A stretch of 64,000 nucleotides of DNA, taken from the NCBI GenBank assembly GCA_018713745.1, contig DVOH01000024.1:1-64000 (forward strand), written 5' to 3'. Positions within the stretch are counted from its first letter, which is position 1. Every line of letters starts with the position of its first letter. The DNA comes from Candidatus Stercoripulliclostridium merdipullorum (GTDB lineage Bacteria; Bacillota; Clostridia; Christensenellales; DTU072). The notes below the pieces were generated by a model, which saw only the letters and a list, made by a program, of their open reading frames with translations, was not told where the DNA came from and made no database searches. Position numbers and translations under genes: made by a program. Of the stretch, positions 1-9,968 are shown one piece after another.

Positions 1-23
1 AGAGGAAGATTACTGATTCCGAC

Positions 24-49
24 GCCGCCGAAAGGCGGCTTTGTCTTAT
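24..49 (+). terminator. Possible intrinsic terminator of an upstream gene
   Basis: GCCGCC-GAAA-GGCGGC hairpin followed by TTTGTCTT; weak T tract. Confidence 0.45.
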
Positions 50-206
50 CGTTTTTTGAGTGGGAATCGGGCGCCGTGGCGGCGGTTTTAACGTCGAAAT
101 CCCACCCTTAAAAGAAATAAATCGTAAATCAGCCCCGAAGTTCTTGCTATATATTATTTATATATGCTATTATAATTTCGCATAACTAAGTTAGCGAGGA
201 CTTTTT

Positions 207-3200
207 ATGATGAAAACCTTTAGACTTGCCGGCAAACGTTGGTTTGTTGCGACGGTATTATTGCTGTCGGCGTTGGTCCTTTGTATGGTTTTGGTTTCGT
301 CGGGCGCGCCCGTAGCGGCGGCACAGGACGAAATTCCCGTGCGTCAGGACGAAGAAGGGCTGTTGGCGTTTTCGGTCGATACCGGCAGTTATGTATCGGG
401 CGTGGCTTACGTCGGCGCTTCGTCGGCGGATATGCCTGCGTTTCAGTTGATTCCGGGTGCGATGTCGGGCGATATCGCCGTCAATGCGGTCGAATATTTT
501 TACCGTTGGCAAAACGGCGTCGAGTATGACGAAAACGACGGAGATTGGACTTCCCTCGGCAACGTCAACCCCGAAACCAACGCCTGCGAATTCATCCCCG
601 AAAGTCTGATCGGCGTCAATACATATTACAACAAATATGTCTTTTTCAAGGCGCGCTATCTTGTCACCGAAGAGGACGGTCAGCAATATTATCTCGAATA
701 TCAAAATCCCGTTTTTGTCGATCTGATCTATCTCAAATCGACCGGGACCGACGATTTTTCAATCAAAGACATCACTTCCACCTATAAAGTCGGCAGTGCG
801 GACGTTACGTACGACTCCCAGTATTCCTCGCCCTGGGTTTCGACGTCGATTACTTTCCGCGTCACCCTTGCCGACGAATCGCTTTCTGCCGCCAATGTTT
901 GGTATGAGCTCGGCGATCAGCCCGCGCGTCAGGCTTCTTTGGTTGACGACGGCGACGGAACGTACTCCTTTGTCGCAACCGTAGCCGAAAGTTATCGCGG
1001 TGAAGTGTATTTCTATGGCGGCAGTCCCGACGGGACACAGTCCTCTGCCTATTCGGGACGCAGAGCCATCCAGCTCGACGTAGCCACCCCTCAAATGGCG
1101 ATTTCGGCATTGTCCAACGGGCAAGAATATCATCCCGGCACCTGGGCAAGCAACAACGTCGTTTATTCCGTCAGACCCGATCCCGACAGCACGCCCAACA
1201 TTTCCGGCGCACTGTTCTATTTCAAAACACAGGACATGGACGAATGGCAGGAAATGTCCTCCCAAGCAGACGGCAGCTATGCGTATACGTTCGCCGAGAC
1301 CACGCTCGGCGTGCAGTTCAAAGCGGTCAGCCTTGCCGGCAAAGAAAGTGAGGCAACCGACCCCCGCGACGTCCTGATCGATCCCGTTACCCCCGATCTT
1401 CAGTTGTCGGCGACCGACGGCGACGGCATGAAGATTCTGTCGATGGGCTCCGAAAGCGCAAGCGGCTTCCGCGTCGGCTATGCCACGGACAGCATCCGGT
1501 TCGTTTTGTATAACGGAGCCGCCGATCAGCAATCCCGTATCACCTATCAATACAAACTTCAAGGGCAGGGCGACGACGCTTATGTCGATATCAACGAAAC
1601 CAACGGCGCGTTTGTACTCAGCCACTCCCACAGCGCGACGGCACCCATCGTCGACCGTACTTACGTTTTCCGCGCGGTATCCCAGGCGGGGTTGACCGAC
1701 GGCGCCGAATTTACCGTTACGGTTGTGCCCAAAACGTTTGAATTTTCGATGGAAGACGTCGATCTGACCCCCAACGATCAGGGCTGGCTGAAAGACGATA
1801 TCGAACTGATTTTCCGCGTACCCAACTTCTTCCCCGCAAACCGCGCTTCCGAGTACGACTTCTATTCGCAGCTCGGCGAAGACAATACCTCCTTGACCCG
1901 CGTCGAAGCCGTCTTTGTCGATACGGCAGACGGCTACAGCCGTTTCCGCGTCGTCGTCGACACGCTGCTCGACGGGACCAAACCCCTCCGCTTCTATGCC
2001 ATCAACAAAGCGGGCAACAAGTCGGAATGGCTTTCCCTTCTTTATGAAGGCAACCCCGTTCGCCTCGATAACCGCGATCCCGTTGCCGAAGTCGTGCGTC
2101 AACTCGATCCCGACGGTCATATTCTTGCCGAAGGCGATTGGGCAAACGGCGCGATTAAAGTTACGCTCAAACCCCGCGCCGAAGGCTCCTCCGCAGACAG
2201 CCCCGAAGCCAATATTTCGGGCGTCCGTTGCTTTACGCGCATTAACGGATTCAATACCGACGAAATCGTCATGCAGGACGGCGTCTTTGTCAAAACTTTT
2301 GACACCTCGGGCGTTTATCGGTTTGTGCTGATCAGCGGAGCGGGACGCGAAACCGTTATTTCCGTTTCGATCGACATCGAAACCAAAACTTCCATCGAAG
2401 TCATGCCCGGCGGAATCGTCGCCACCACTTCGCTCGGGACCGAAATTCCGTACGACGGATCGGTGACCATCGCGCAGGACGTTACCGTTACCTTCGATAC
2501 CAACCAGAACGGACACTTCCTCGTGTATTTCCGCGACGTCACCAACGTTTCCGACATCAGCGTCGACCTTTCGGACTATACGATGAGCGGGGACGAAACC
2601 TTGTTTGTCGCCGCACCCTCGGACGGCGCAACGACAAGGGTATTTGACGTCATCCTCGTATCCAAGGCTTATACCTACGACGGTCAGCGCGCAATGACCG
2701 AGCGGCATCGTTTGACGTTCCGCTACGACGTCGTCGACTTTGTCTTAACCGTCGATTATACCGCAACGTCCGACTGGGTCTCTTCGATCGACTTTGCGTT
2801 TTCTATCTCCGATCCCTCGGTGACCGTCACCAAATATCAGATGCGCCTGATGGACTATCAGGAAGGCGTCTGGGGCGAGTGGATCGATCTCAACGAAGTC
2901 GACCTTTACAATCCTTCCTATACCTTCCAGGGCGTCATGCAGTCCTATCGCGGGATCGAAGCGGGACGTTCCTTCCGCGGCAAAATCGAGTTCCGCGCCC
3001 TCAACAAGGCGGGATATCCCTCCAACGAAGTCGGACCCGAAACCGTCATTATGGTCGACAGTTCGATTCCCGATCCGTTCTATGCCGTCGCACAGACGAT
3101 CGGTGACTTCGATATCGGGGCAAATTCCCTCACCGTATACAGCAAAGAGGACATTTTCCTGCGCTCTTCCGCCAAGTCGGGAGATCCGCTCTTCGATCGT

Positions 3201-5921
3201 AAATCTCCTATAACCTATTACTATAAAGTGCTCGAATCGGCAGACGCCGTCTTGCCCGCATTCGATATCAATACCTTTACCGCTTTGTCCGAGGACGCTT
3301 CGATCAACCTCGCCAACGGCTCGGTGTACGCGATTTACGCCGTCAACGGATTGTCCGCCAATTCCATCCGCAAGTTTATCTTCGTCAAACAGGTCGAAAC
3401 CACTTCGGGGTATATTCAAGGCGGGATCCTCGGGCCTACCGGCAACCTCGAATTCAACTGGTCCGACCGCGCCGAAGTCAAAATTACCGCCCATTCCGAC
3501 ACCGCCATTTCCATCTGGTACCAGATCGGCGACGGAACCTGGGAGCGCTACGAAGAAAACGGCAATCCTTATTTTGCCGTCAACGACAGTTATAATGTTA
3601 CAAAGAGTATCTGGTTCCTCGGAGAAGCCGACGGAACGCGGCCTACCGCCATTGTCGGCAATCTGAACGATACCGTCCGCTTCCGCATCACCAACCGTGC
3701 AGGTGACGTCTATGACGATCTCCCGCGCGTTCGGATTCAGATCGACGTCGACAGCCCCGACTTTACCATCGACGCGATGATCGGCGATCAGATTCTGACC
3801 GATTTCGATCGCTGGTACAATCAGGCGATTCAGCTCCGCATTACGCCCGACAGCCCCGATCAGAATCCCGGCGGCGTCAAGTACAGCTACTGCCTAAACA
3901 ACGAAAACGGACAGTATATTCCCCTCAACGTCGGAGCGACGTTTATCTCCACCGACTATCTGACGGGCGAAGGCTATGACGGCAACGGCGAATTTACCGT
4001 ATATATCAAAGCCGTTCCCAATGCCAATACGACCAAAGTCGTCATCCGTTCGATTACCTTGCGGATCGACAAAGTCGTCCCCGACTTTAATCTGAAAGGT
4101 ACGGTAACGATGGCAGGGGGCAGCACCAAAACGCTTGCTTCGGGCGAATGGACCAATGCCGACGAAGTCCGCATCAGTCTCGAAATCCTTGCCGAAGGCG
4201 CTTCGCAGATCCGATATTTCTATCATTTCGGCGATATCAACAACGTGACCGAGTGGCCGGCGGGCGGATATGTTTCGCAACGGATCGAAACGGTTTATGT
4301 CTATGCCGAAAACGAGGCGGGCGTTCGCGTGGAACGTGAGTTCAGCGTTAAGATCGACAAGATTCCGCCCAAGATCAACTCGGGCAGCATCAAAAACAAC
4401 GAGAACGACCCCGACAATCCTTATCGTTATTATATTGATCAGGTGATCACGTTCGAGGAAGAAAACCTCAAAGAAGCCCGTTATAACAATTTCCCGCTGA
4501 CCAACGGCGCGGTGATCGCCACCAACACCGTCGATAACAGCAACGGCGGGTATGTGCATATCGTGGTAGAGGATCTTGCCGGCAACAAAACAGAACTCAA
4601 ATTCTATATGACGGTGTTCGATCTCAACGTCAACACGATTACGTTGAGCGACGCCGACATCGCGTTGCTCGAACGCTTCCAAAGCGATTTCAACAACGCG
4701 GCGTCGACGCTTACGGCATCGCGCAGAGAATACTTCGATACCTATATCGGCCGTCTGTGGGATCGCGTCGCCACCCTGCAGAAAGAAATCGACGAGTATC
4801 GTCAGTTCCTCGAACAGGTTAACATCCGCGTCAGCTTCGAACTGAAGTCCGACTTTGCGGATATGGAAAAATATTATAACTATTTCAACACCGACGACGT
4901 CACCGTTCGTTATCCCGAATGGCAACAGAAAAAGATTCTGGAAGGCGTGTACGCCGGCTATTACAGCAAGCTGGATTCCGAATACAAAAAGCTGCTTGCG
5001 CAGATGGAAACCATCCGTACCATCGAAAAACAAGCGACCGCACTGCCTGCCATCAACGTGGTGGAAACATCCGATTATCAGGAGATTCTCCGCGTTTACA
5101 ACGCCTATGACAGCCTGACCAACGATCAGAAGAGTGTGTTCCAAGCAACGCTGTATACCAAACTGACCGAAATCAAGCGGCGTTGCGAAGTGTTGCTGCT
5201 ACAGGATTCCTCGACCGGTATCTCGATCAACGGCGACGATCTTGCCGCAGGCGCGACGATCGAAGTCGTTTCGTATGACAAGAAGTCCGAACTCTTCAAC
5301 AACGCACAGCTTGCCATCCTCGAAACCGTCAGCGAAAACGATCCGCGCGCCATCGTCAGCATCAGCAAAGTCGGACTGACCGGATACGGCTCGCAGTTCG
5401 ATACCGGTACGATTACGGTGTCGCTCCCCATCCCCGACGACTTCCTCAATTATATTTACTTCGACGTCTATAAACTCGGCGCCGACGGAACGATCACACC
5501 CATTGCCGACACGACGATTGCCGGAGACGGAAAGAGCATCTCCTTTGAGACCAATCAGCTCGATACTTACATCCTGGTCACCAAAGCCAATCTGACCGTC
5601 CGCGAAAAATCCAAAGAGATCTACGGGACGTTTGCCGGGATCGAAATCGACGCGACGCTGTTGACCTACATTACTTATGCCGCATGCGGAATGTTCGGAC
5701 TTTTGGTTCTTATTATGATCATTATGGGAATCCGGAAGGGACAATTCCTGCGCCGCTACAACAAGAGCTACAAATACGGTCTTGCCAAACGCGGGATTGA
5801 CAACATTCCCAAAGGCAACCCCGCGCCTTACGCCAACCCCGTACATGAGAGCGAACGGATGAACTTTGAGCAACGCGTTTACGAAAAGAAGCGTCGCGCC
5901 AAAAAAAACAGAATCAAATAA
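207..5921 (+). CDS. Giant exported repetitive (Ig-like/beta-sandwich) surface protein with C-terminal TM anchor and basic tail
   Basis: 1904 aa; N-terminal hydrophobic signal segment (WFVATVLLLSALVLCMVLVSSGAPVAAA); repeated aromatic-rich modules; FIVAR-like 'AYDSLTNDQKSVF'; C-terminal TM 'LLVLIMIIMGI' followed by a Lys/Arg-rich tail; no LPXTG seen. Confidence 0.75.
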   Translation: MMKTFRLAGKRWFVATVLLLSALVLCMVLVSSGAPVAAAQDEIPVRQDEEGLLAFSVDTGSYVSGVAYVGASSADMPAFQLIPGAMSGDIAVNAVEYFYRWQNGVEYDENDGDWTSLGNVNPETNACEFIPESLIGVNTYYNKYVFFKARYLVTEEDGQQYYLEYQNPVFVDLIYLKSTGTDDFSIKDITSTYKVGSADVTYDSQYSSPWVSTSITFRVTLADESLSAANVWYELGDQPARQASLVDDGDGTYSFVATVAESYRGEVYFYGGSPDGTQSSAYSGRRAIQLDVATPQMAISALSNGQEYHPGTWASNNVVYSVRPDPDSTPNISGALFYFKTQDMDEWQEMSSQADGSYAYTFAETTLGVQFKAVSLAGKESEATDPRDVLIDPVTPDLQLSATDGDGMKILSMGSESASGFRVGYATDSIRFVLYNGAADQQSRITYQYKLQGQGDDAYVDINETNGAFVLSHSHSATAPIVDRTYVFRAVSQAGLTDGAEFTVTVVPKTFEFSMEDVDLTPNDQGWLKDDIELIFRVPNFFPANRASEYDFYSQLGEDNTSLTRVEAVFVDTADGYSRFRVVVDTLLDGTKPLRFYAINKAGNKSEWLSLLYEGNPVRLDNRDPVAEVVRQLDPDGHILAEGDWANGAIKVTLKPRAEGSSADSPEANISGVRCFTRINGFNTDEIVMQDGVFVKTFDTSGVYRFVLISGAGRETVISVSIDIETKTSIEVMPGGIVATTSLGTEIPYDGSVTIAQDVTVTFDTNQNGHFLVYFRDVTNVSDISVDLSDYTMSGDETLFVAAPSDGATTRVFDVILVSKAYTYDGQRAMTERHRLTFRYDVVDFVLTVDYTATSDWVSSIDFAFSISDPSVTVTKYQMRLMDYQEGVWGEWIDLNEVDLYNPSYTFQGVMQSYRGIEAGRSFRGKIEFRALNKAGYPSNEVGPETVIMVDSSIPDPFYAVAQTIGDFDIGANSLTVYSKEDIFLRSSAKSGDPLFDRKSPITYYYKVLESADAVLPAFDINTFTALSEDASINLANGSVYAIYAVNGLSANSIRKFIFVKQVETTSGYIQGGILGPTGNLEFNWSDRAEVKITAHSDTAISIWYQIGDGTWERYEENGNPYFAVNDSYNVTKSIWFLGEADGTRPTAIVGNLNDTVRFRITNRAGDVYDDLPRVRIQIDVDSPDFTIDAMIGDQILTDFDRWYNQAIQLRITPDSPDQNPGGVKYSYCLNNENGQYIPLNVGATFISTDYLTGEGYDGNGEFTVYIKAVPNANTTKVVIRSITLRIDKVVPDFNLKGTVTMAGGSTKTLASGEWTNADEVRISLEILAEGASQIRYFYHFGDINNVTEWPAGGYVSQRIETVYVYAENEAGVRVEREFSVKIDKIPPKINSGSIKNNENDPDNPYRYYIDQVITFEEENLKEARYNNFPLTNGAVIATNTVDNSNGGYVHIVVEDLAGNKTELKFYMTVFDLNVNTITLSDADIALLERFQSDFNNAASTLTASRREYFDTYIGRLWDRVATLQKEIDEYRQFLEQVNIRVSFELKSDFADMEKYYNYFNTDDVTVRYPEWQQKKILEGVYAGYYSKLDSEYKKLLAQMETIRTIEKQATALPAINVVETSDYQEILRVYNAYDSLTNDQKSVFQATLYTKLTEIKRRCEVLLLQDSSTGISINGDDLAAGATIEVVSYDKKSELFNNAQLAILETVSENDPRAIVSISKVGLTGYGSQFDTGTITVSLPIPDDFLNYIYFDVYKLGADGTITPIADTTIAGDGKSISFETNQLDTYILVTKANLTVREKSKEIYGTFAGIEIDATLLTYITYAACGMFGLLVLIMIIMGIRKGQFLRRYNKSYKYGLAKRGIDNIPKGNPAPYANPVHESERMNFEQRVYEKKRRAKKNRIK

Positions 5922-5942
5922 CCTGAACAAGGAGGAGACGAT

Positions 5943-6704
5943 ATGTCAGCAAAAGCGCAAGCGTTTGTCAATTTCTACGCCGCGATCGGAACACTCGAAA
6001 AATTTGTCGAGCTCGACCCGCAGGCGAAAGAAATTGCAAAATCCTACAACCTCACCATTCGGTTTGACGTCGGCGGAGGCCCCGACGGACTGCTGATTTT
6101 CAAAGACGGCACCGTACAGGCGATCCCTTATGACGGCAGAAGAGTCGACATTCATCTCATTTGCCCGACGCCCGAAAAATTCAACGACGTCGTTGACGGC
6201 AAAGCCATGCCGCTTCCCGTAAAAGGGCTGTTCAAAACCCTTAAGTTTATGGGCAGCAAAACCGCTCCCTTTAGCGTTCTGACCGACCGGATGGGTGCGC
6301 TGATGCGCCAGAAAGAATTCAAGGATCAAGCCGAAAAAGATCTCAGCACCAAGCTGAAATTCTATGCGATGGTGGCAGGGCTTGCTCAGGTTGCCAATCA
6401 CGATCCCATCGCGCAATATGCGATGAAACGCATTGTCGACGGCGAAATCAGTATCGAAATCCTCGGCGAGTGCGCCGCAACGCTGATCAAAAAGGACGGT
6501 CAGCTGACTTGCGTACGTCAACCTTCGCAAAAAGGCAGAGCGTTTATGCAATTTACCACGCTCGAAATCGCTGCCGGCGTAATCGACGGCAAACTCGACG
6601 CAATGAGCTGTATCAGCGACGGGTCGCTGATCACCAAAGGGCACATGCTGATGCTGGATAACGTCAACAAAATCCTCAACATTCTGCCCAAATACCTTTC
6701 GTAA
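5943..6704 (+). CDS. SCP2-like sterol/lipid-binding domain protein
   Basis: 253 aa; GPDGLLIFKDGTVQ / GKAMPLPVKGLFKTLKF pattern resembling the SCP2 fold; GGAGG SD upstream of ATG. Confidence 0.45.
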   Translation: MSAKAQAFVNFYAAIGTLEKFVELDPQAKEIAKSYNLTIRFDVGGGPDGLLIFKDGTVQAIPYDGRRVDIHLICPTPEKFNDVVDGKAMPLPVKGLFKTLKFMGSKTAPFSVLTDRMGALMRQKEFKDQAEKDLSTKLKFYAMVAGLAQVANHDPIAQYAMKRIVDGEISIEILGECAATLIKKDGQLTCVRQPSQKGRAFMQFTTLEIAAGVIDGKLDAMSCISDGSLITKGHMLMLDNVNKILNILPKYLS

Positions 6705-6723
6705 GAGTCAAGGAGTTACCGCT

Positions 6724-7980
6724 ATGACGTATGTTTATCCCAAAAATGTAGAAACCATGAAACGTGCCGCCAAAGTGATTCCGTGCGGCGTTTACGGGCA
6801 TCTCGGTCCCGGCGAAGGATGTATGATTCCCAGCTCGGCATATCCGTTTTTCGTATCCCGCGCCAAGGGCAGCGAAATGTGGGACGTGGACGGCAATCAT
6901 TTTATCGACTATATGTGCGGTTACGGCCCCAATGTTACGGGTTATTGCGACGAAGACGTCGACCGTGCCGCTCTGGAACAGATCAAGCTCGGCAACTGCA
7001 CGACGCTGCCTTCCCATATCATGGTCGACTTTGCCGAATTGCTGACCTCGACCGTTCATAAGGATTGGGCGTTCTTTGCCAAAAACGGCGGCGACGTTAC
7101 GTCGTTTGCCGTCATGGTTTCGCGCTACTATACCGGCAAAAAGAAGATTATTTTTGTCAACAATTACTATCACGGCGTTGCACCCTGGACGCAGAAGCCC
7201 GACACCCCCGGGACGTTGATTGACGATTGTAAGCACGCCTTATATGTCGATTTCAACGATGTCGAAGGGCTTAAGAAAGTTATTGCCGAAAACAAGGACG
7301 ATATCGCCTGCTTTATTTCCACTCCTTATATGCACGGCAACTTTATCGACAACGTTTTGCCCGCGGAAGGATACTGGCAGGCGGTGCGTAAACTTTGTAC
7401 CGAAAACAATATCGTCCTGATCGTTGACGATATTCGCACAGGCTTCCGCTTGAGCCTCGAGGGGTCGGATACTTATTTCGGATTTGAGGCAGACCTTATC
7501 TGCTTCTGTAAAGCCCTTGCCAACGGTTATAACGTGTCTGCGCTTTGCGGCAAAGAATTTTTGCGCGGCGCCGTCAGTGCCATCCCGTACACCGGCAGCT
7601 ATTGGATGAGTGCGGTGCCGTTTGCCGCGGGGATTGCCAATATCAACAAACTCAAAGCCAACAACGCCTGCGAACACTTTGAAAAAATGGGGACGCGCCT
7701 CAACAACGGCGTTATGAAAACGGCAAAGGAACTGGGCGTCGACCTGCGGATCTCGGGCGCACCGGCATTGTTCTACTGGCGCATCAATGACGAACTCGGC
7801 AACTTCCTCCTGCATCAGGAGTGGATCGCGGAGTGCGTCAAGCGCGGCGTATTCCTGACCAATCACCACAATCACTTCATCAATCTTTCTCTGACGCCGG
7901 CTTTGGTCGACAAGACGATCGAGATTTGCTCCGAAGCGATGCAGGTTATGGTCAACAATCACCCCGAACTGTACAAATAA
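6724..7980 (+). CDS. Class III PLP-dependent aminotransferase (glutamate-1-semialdehyde aminomutase-like)
   Basis: G-x-G near N-terminus, 'IVDDIRTGFR', 'CKALANGY' PLP-Lys motif; AAGGAG SD. Confidence 0.8.
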   Translation: MTYVYPKNVETMKRAAKVIPCGVYGHLGPGEGCMIPSSAYPFFVSRAKGSEMWDVDGNHFIDYMCGYGPNVTGYCDEDVDRAALEQIKLGNCTTLPSHIMVDFAELLTSTVHKDWAFFAKNGGDVTSFAVMVSRYYTGKKKIIFVNNYYHGVAPWTQKPDTPGTLIDDCKHALYVDFNDVEGLKKVIAENKDDIACFISTPYMHGNFIDNVLPAEGYWQAVRKLCTENNIVLIVDDIRTGFRLSLEGSDTYFGFEADLICFCKALANGYNVSALCGKEFLRGAVSAIPYTGSYWMSAVPFAAGIANINKLKANNACEHFEKMGTRLNNGVMKTAKELGVDLRISGAPALFYWRINDELGNFLLHQEWIAECVKRGVFLTNHHNHFINLSLTPALVDKTIEICSEAMQVMVNNHPELYK

Positions 7981-7991
7981 GCATATCGGAC

Positions 7992-8023
7992 AAAAAAGGG
8001 GACCGCGCGCGGTCCCCTTTTTT
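7992..8023. terminator. Bidirectional intrinsic terminator
   Basis: Perfect AAAAAAGGGGACCGCG / CGCGGTCCCCTTTTTT dyad. Confidence 0.9.
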
Positions 8024-8041
8024 GACGGAAGAGGAGTAGTT

Positions 8042-9298
8042 ATGGAAGTCATCACAGTCGTTGCCGCCGTGATCGCGGCGATTGCCGCCGTTGCGGCATT
8101 GATCGTCGCGCTGAAAAAGCAAAAAGCAACGGGACAAAACACCGATCTCGATCCCGTCCTGCGGGAAATCGGGGCAGAAGGCGCGCGGGTGCGCAGCCAT
8201 GCCGAGACTGTCAACAAAATTACGACGGAAACCTTGTATGCCGGCGTTCGGGAAACCAATCAACAGGTATTGGGTACGGTCAAAGCTATGAGCGAGCACA
8301 GCGCGGGGCGGATTGCCGAAATGAAGGACGAACTTTCGAAGTCCCTTGCCGAAATGCGGGTCAACATCAAAGGATCGCTGGACGAGGTGCGCGCCGACAA
8401 TGCAAAGCAACTGGACGAGATGCGCAAGGTCGTCGACGAAAAGCTGTCCGCAACGCTCAGCGAGCGACTCAATCAGTCTTTCGGCGTGATTTCGGAGCGG
8501 CTTGAGGCGGTTGCCAAAAACCTCGGTGAAATCAAGAGCCTTGACAACGGGATCAACGATCTGAAGCGTGTCCTGACCAATGTCAAAACGCGGGGAACGT
8601 GGGGAGAAGTTTCGCTCGAAGCATTATTGTCGGAGTTGCTGACGCCCGATCAGTATGCAAGAAGCGTGTGCGTCAAAAAGGGATCGGCAGAGCGTGTTGA
8701 CTTTGCGGTGCTGCTTCCCGAAGACGTATGCCTTCCGATCGACGTCAAATTTCCGGCGGAAGACTATTTAAGACTTTCGGAAGCGTTGGAGCATGCCGAC
8801 CGTACGGGCTACGACGAGGCGCGTAAAGCCCTTGCCGCCCGGATTCGGCAGGAAGCGCGCAGTATTTCGTCCAAATACGTCAATCCGCCCCGTACCACCG
8901 ATTTTGCCGTTATGTATCTGCCGGTCGAAGGGCTGTATGCCGAAGTGCTTCGGATGGACGGACTGATGGAAACGCTTCAGAAAGAGTACAAAGTGATTCC
9001 GGCAGGCCCCACCAATTTTGCCGCCCTTCTCAACAGCTTGCGGATGGGGTTCCGCACGCTGACCATTCAGAAATACAGTCGGGAAGTCTTTGACCTCTTC
9101 CAAAAATTCGCCAAAGACTTTGACACCTTCAGCGATCTGATCGTCAAAGCGCAGTCACAGGTCGAGTCGGTCAACAAGACCCTGGAATCGGCAGGGCACC
9201 GCACCCGTCAGATCCGCAAAAAGCTCGATCGCGTCGGCAACATCGCGCTGCCCGAAGAGGAAGAGACGCCGGGCTTGCCCGTCGGATCGGAGGACTGA
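8042..9298 (+). CDS. rmuC: DNA recombination protein RmuC
   Basis: N-terminal TM, coiled coil, 'TRGTWGEVSLEALL', 'LPIDVKFPAEDY', 'AVMYLPVEGLYAEVL' conserved RmuC core. Confidence 0.9.
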   Translation: MEVITVVAAVIAAIAAVAALIVALKKQKATGQNTDLDPVLREIGAEGARVRSHAETVNKITTETLYAGVRETNQQVLGTVKAMSEHSAGRIAEMKDELSKSLAEMRVNIKGSLDEVRADNAKQLDEMRKVVDEKLSATLSERLNQSFGVISERLEAVAKNLGEIKSLDNGINDLKRVLTNVKTRGTWGEVSLEALLSELLTPDQYARSVCVKKGSAERVDFAVLLPEDVCLPIDVKFPAEDYLRLSEALEHADRTGYDEARKALAARIRQEARSISSKYVNPPRTTDFAVMYLPVEGLYAEVLRMDGLMETLQKEYKVIPAGPTNFAALLNSLRMGFRTLTIQKYSREVFDLFQKFAKDFDTFSDLIVKAQSQVESVNKTLESAGHRTRQIRKKLDRVGNIALPEEEETPGLPVGSED

Positions 9299-9335
9299 GC
9301 ATACAAAATCGCGGGGAGAAACCGCGGTCAAACAG

Positions 9336-9364
9336 TTTACAAATCAGTCAAAATGCGCTATCAT
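9336..9364 (+). promoter_or_regulatory. Putative promoter of pyr operon
   Basis: TTTACA-17 nt-TATCAT; predicted 5' UTR only about 26 nt. Confidence 0.6.
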
Positions 9365-9396
9365 ATTTAGGATAAAGTAAAGGCACCGGAGAGACC

Positions 9397-9924
9397 ATGG
9401 GCAAAACCGTTCTGACCGAAAAAGAAATCGCGCTTGCCGTCAATCGCATCGCTTACGAAGTCGTCGAGTCCCTCGGCGATCGTGACGATCTTTGCGTGGT
9501 CGGGATCCGCTCGCGCGGTGTGCCCCTTGCTTTCCGCCTTGCTCAAGCGATTGCGACGGTTACGGGCGGGCAAGTTCCTGTCGGAATTTTGGACATTACC
9601 GTATTCCGTGACGATCTGATTACGGCATCCACCATTCCCGAAGCGCGTTCGACCGAGATCGACTTCGACGTCAACGGCAAACGGATTGTATTGGTCGACG
9701 ACGTACTGTTCACGGGCAGAACGATTCATGCAGCGATCGCCGCGCTGATGCAACTGGGGCGTCCCGCTTTGATCCGCACCGCGGTACTGATCGACCGCGG
9801 TCATCGCGAACTTCCCATTCACGCCGATTTCGTCGGAAAATCGATCGATACCCTTTACGGAGAGAGTGTTGACGTTTTCCTTTCGGAAACGGACGGACAA
9901 GACATTGTCAAATTAAAAGGCTAA
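9397..9924 (+). CDS. pyrR: Bifunctional pyr operon regulator / uracil phosphoribosyltransferase
   Basis: 'VLVDDVLFTGRTIHAA' PRPP motif; first gene of a pyr operon. Confidence 0.95.
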   Translation: MGKTVLTEKEIALAVNRIAYEVVESLGDRDDLCVVGIRSRGVPLAFRLAQAIATVTGGQVPVGILDITVFRDDLITASTIPEARSTEIDFDVNGKRIVLVDDVLFTGRTIHAAIAALMQLGRPALIRTAVLIDRGHRELPIHADFVGKSIDTLYGESVDVFLSETDGQDIVKLKG

Positions 9925-9949
9925 GTGTTTTGGCACTTAGCTTTTTTTT
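9920..9949 (+). terminator. Intrinsic terminator between pyrR and pyrB (candidate attenuator)
   Basis: GCTAAGTG-TTTTGG-CACTTAGC-TTTTTTTT overlapping pyrR stop. Confidence 0.85.
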
Positions 9950-9968
9950 CATACTTGAGAGGTAACCT

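Noticed and set aside
759-2708. 649-aa ORF antisense to the surface protein
   Set aside because: Low-complexity, unfamiliar composition; mirrors codon bias (GAC/GTC/GAA) of the sense gene; no SD or promoter.
9310-9326. CGCGG-GGAGAAA-CCGCG hairpin after rmuC as a terminator
   Set aside because: No T tract and short stem; not called.
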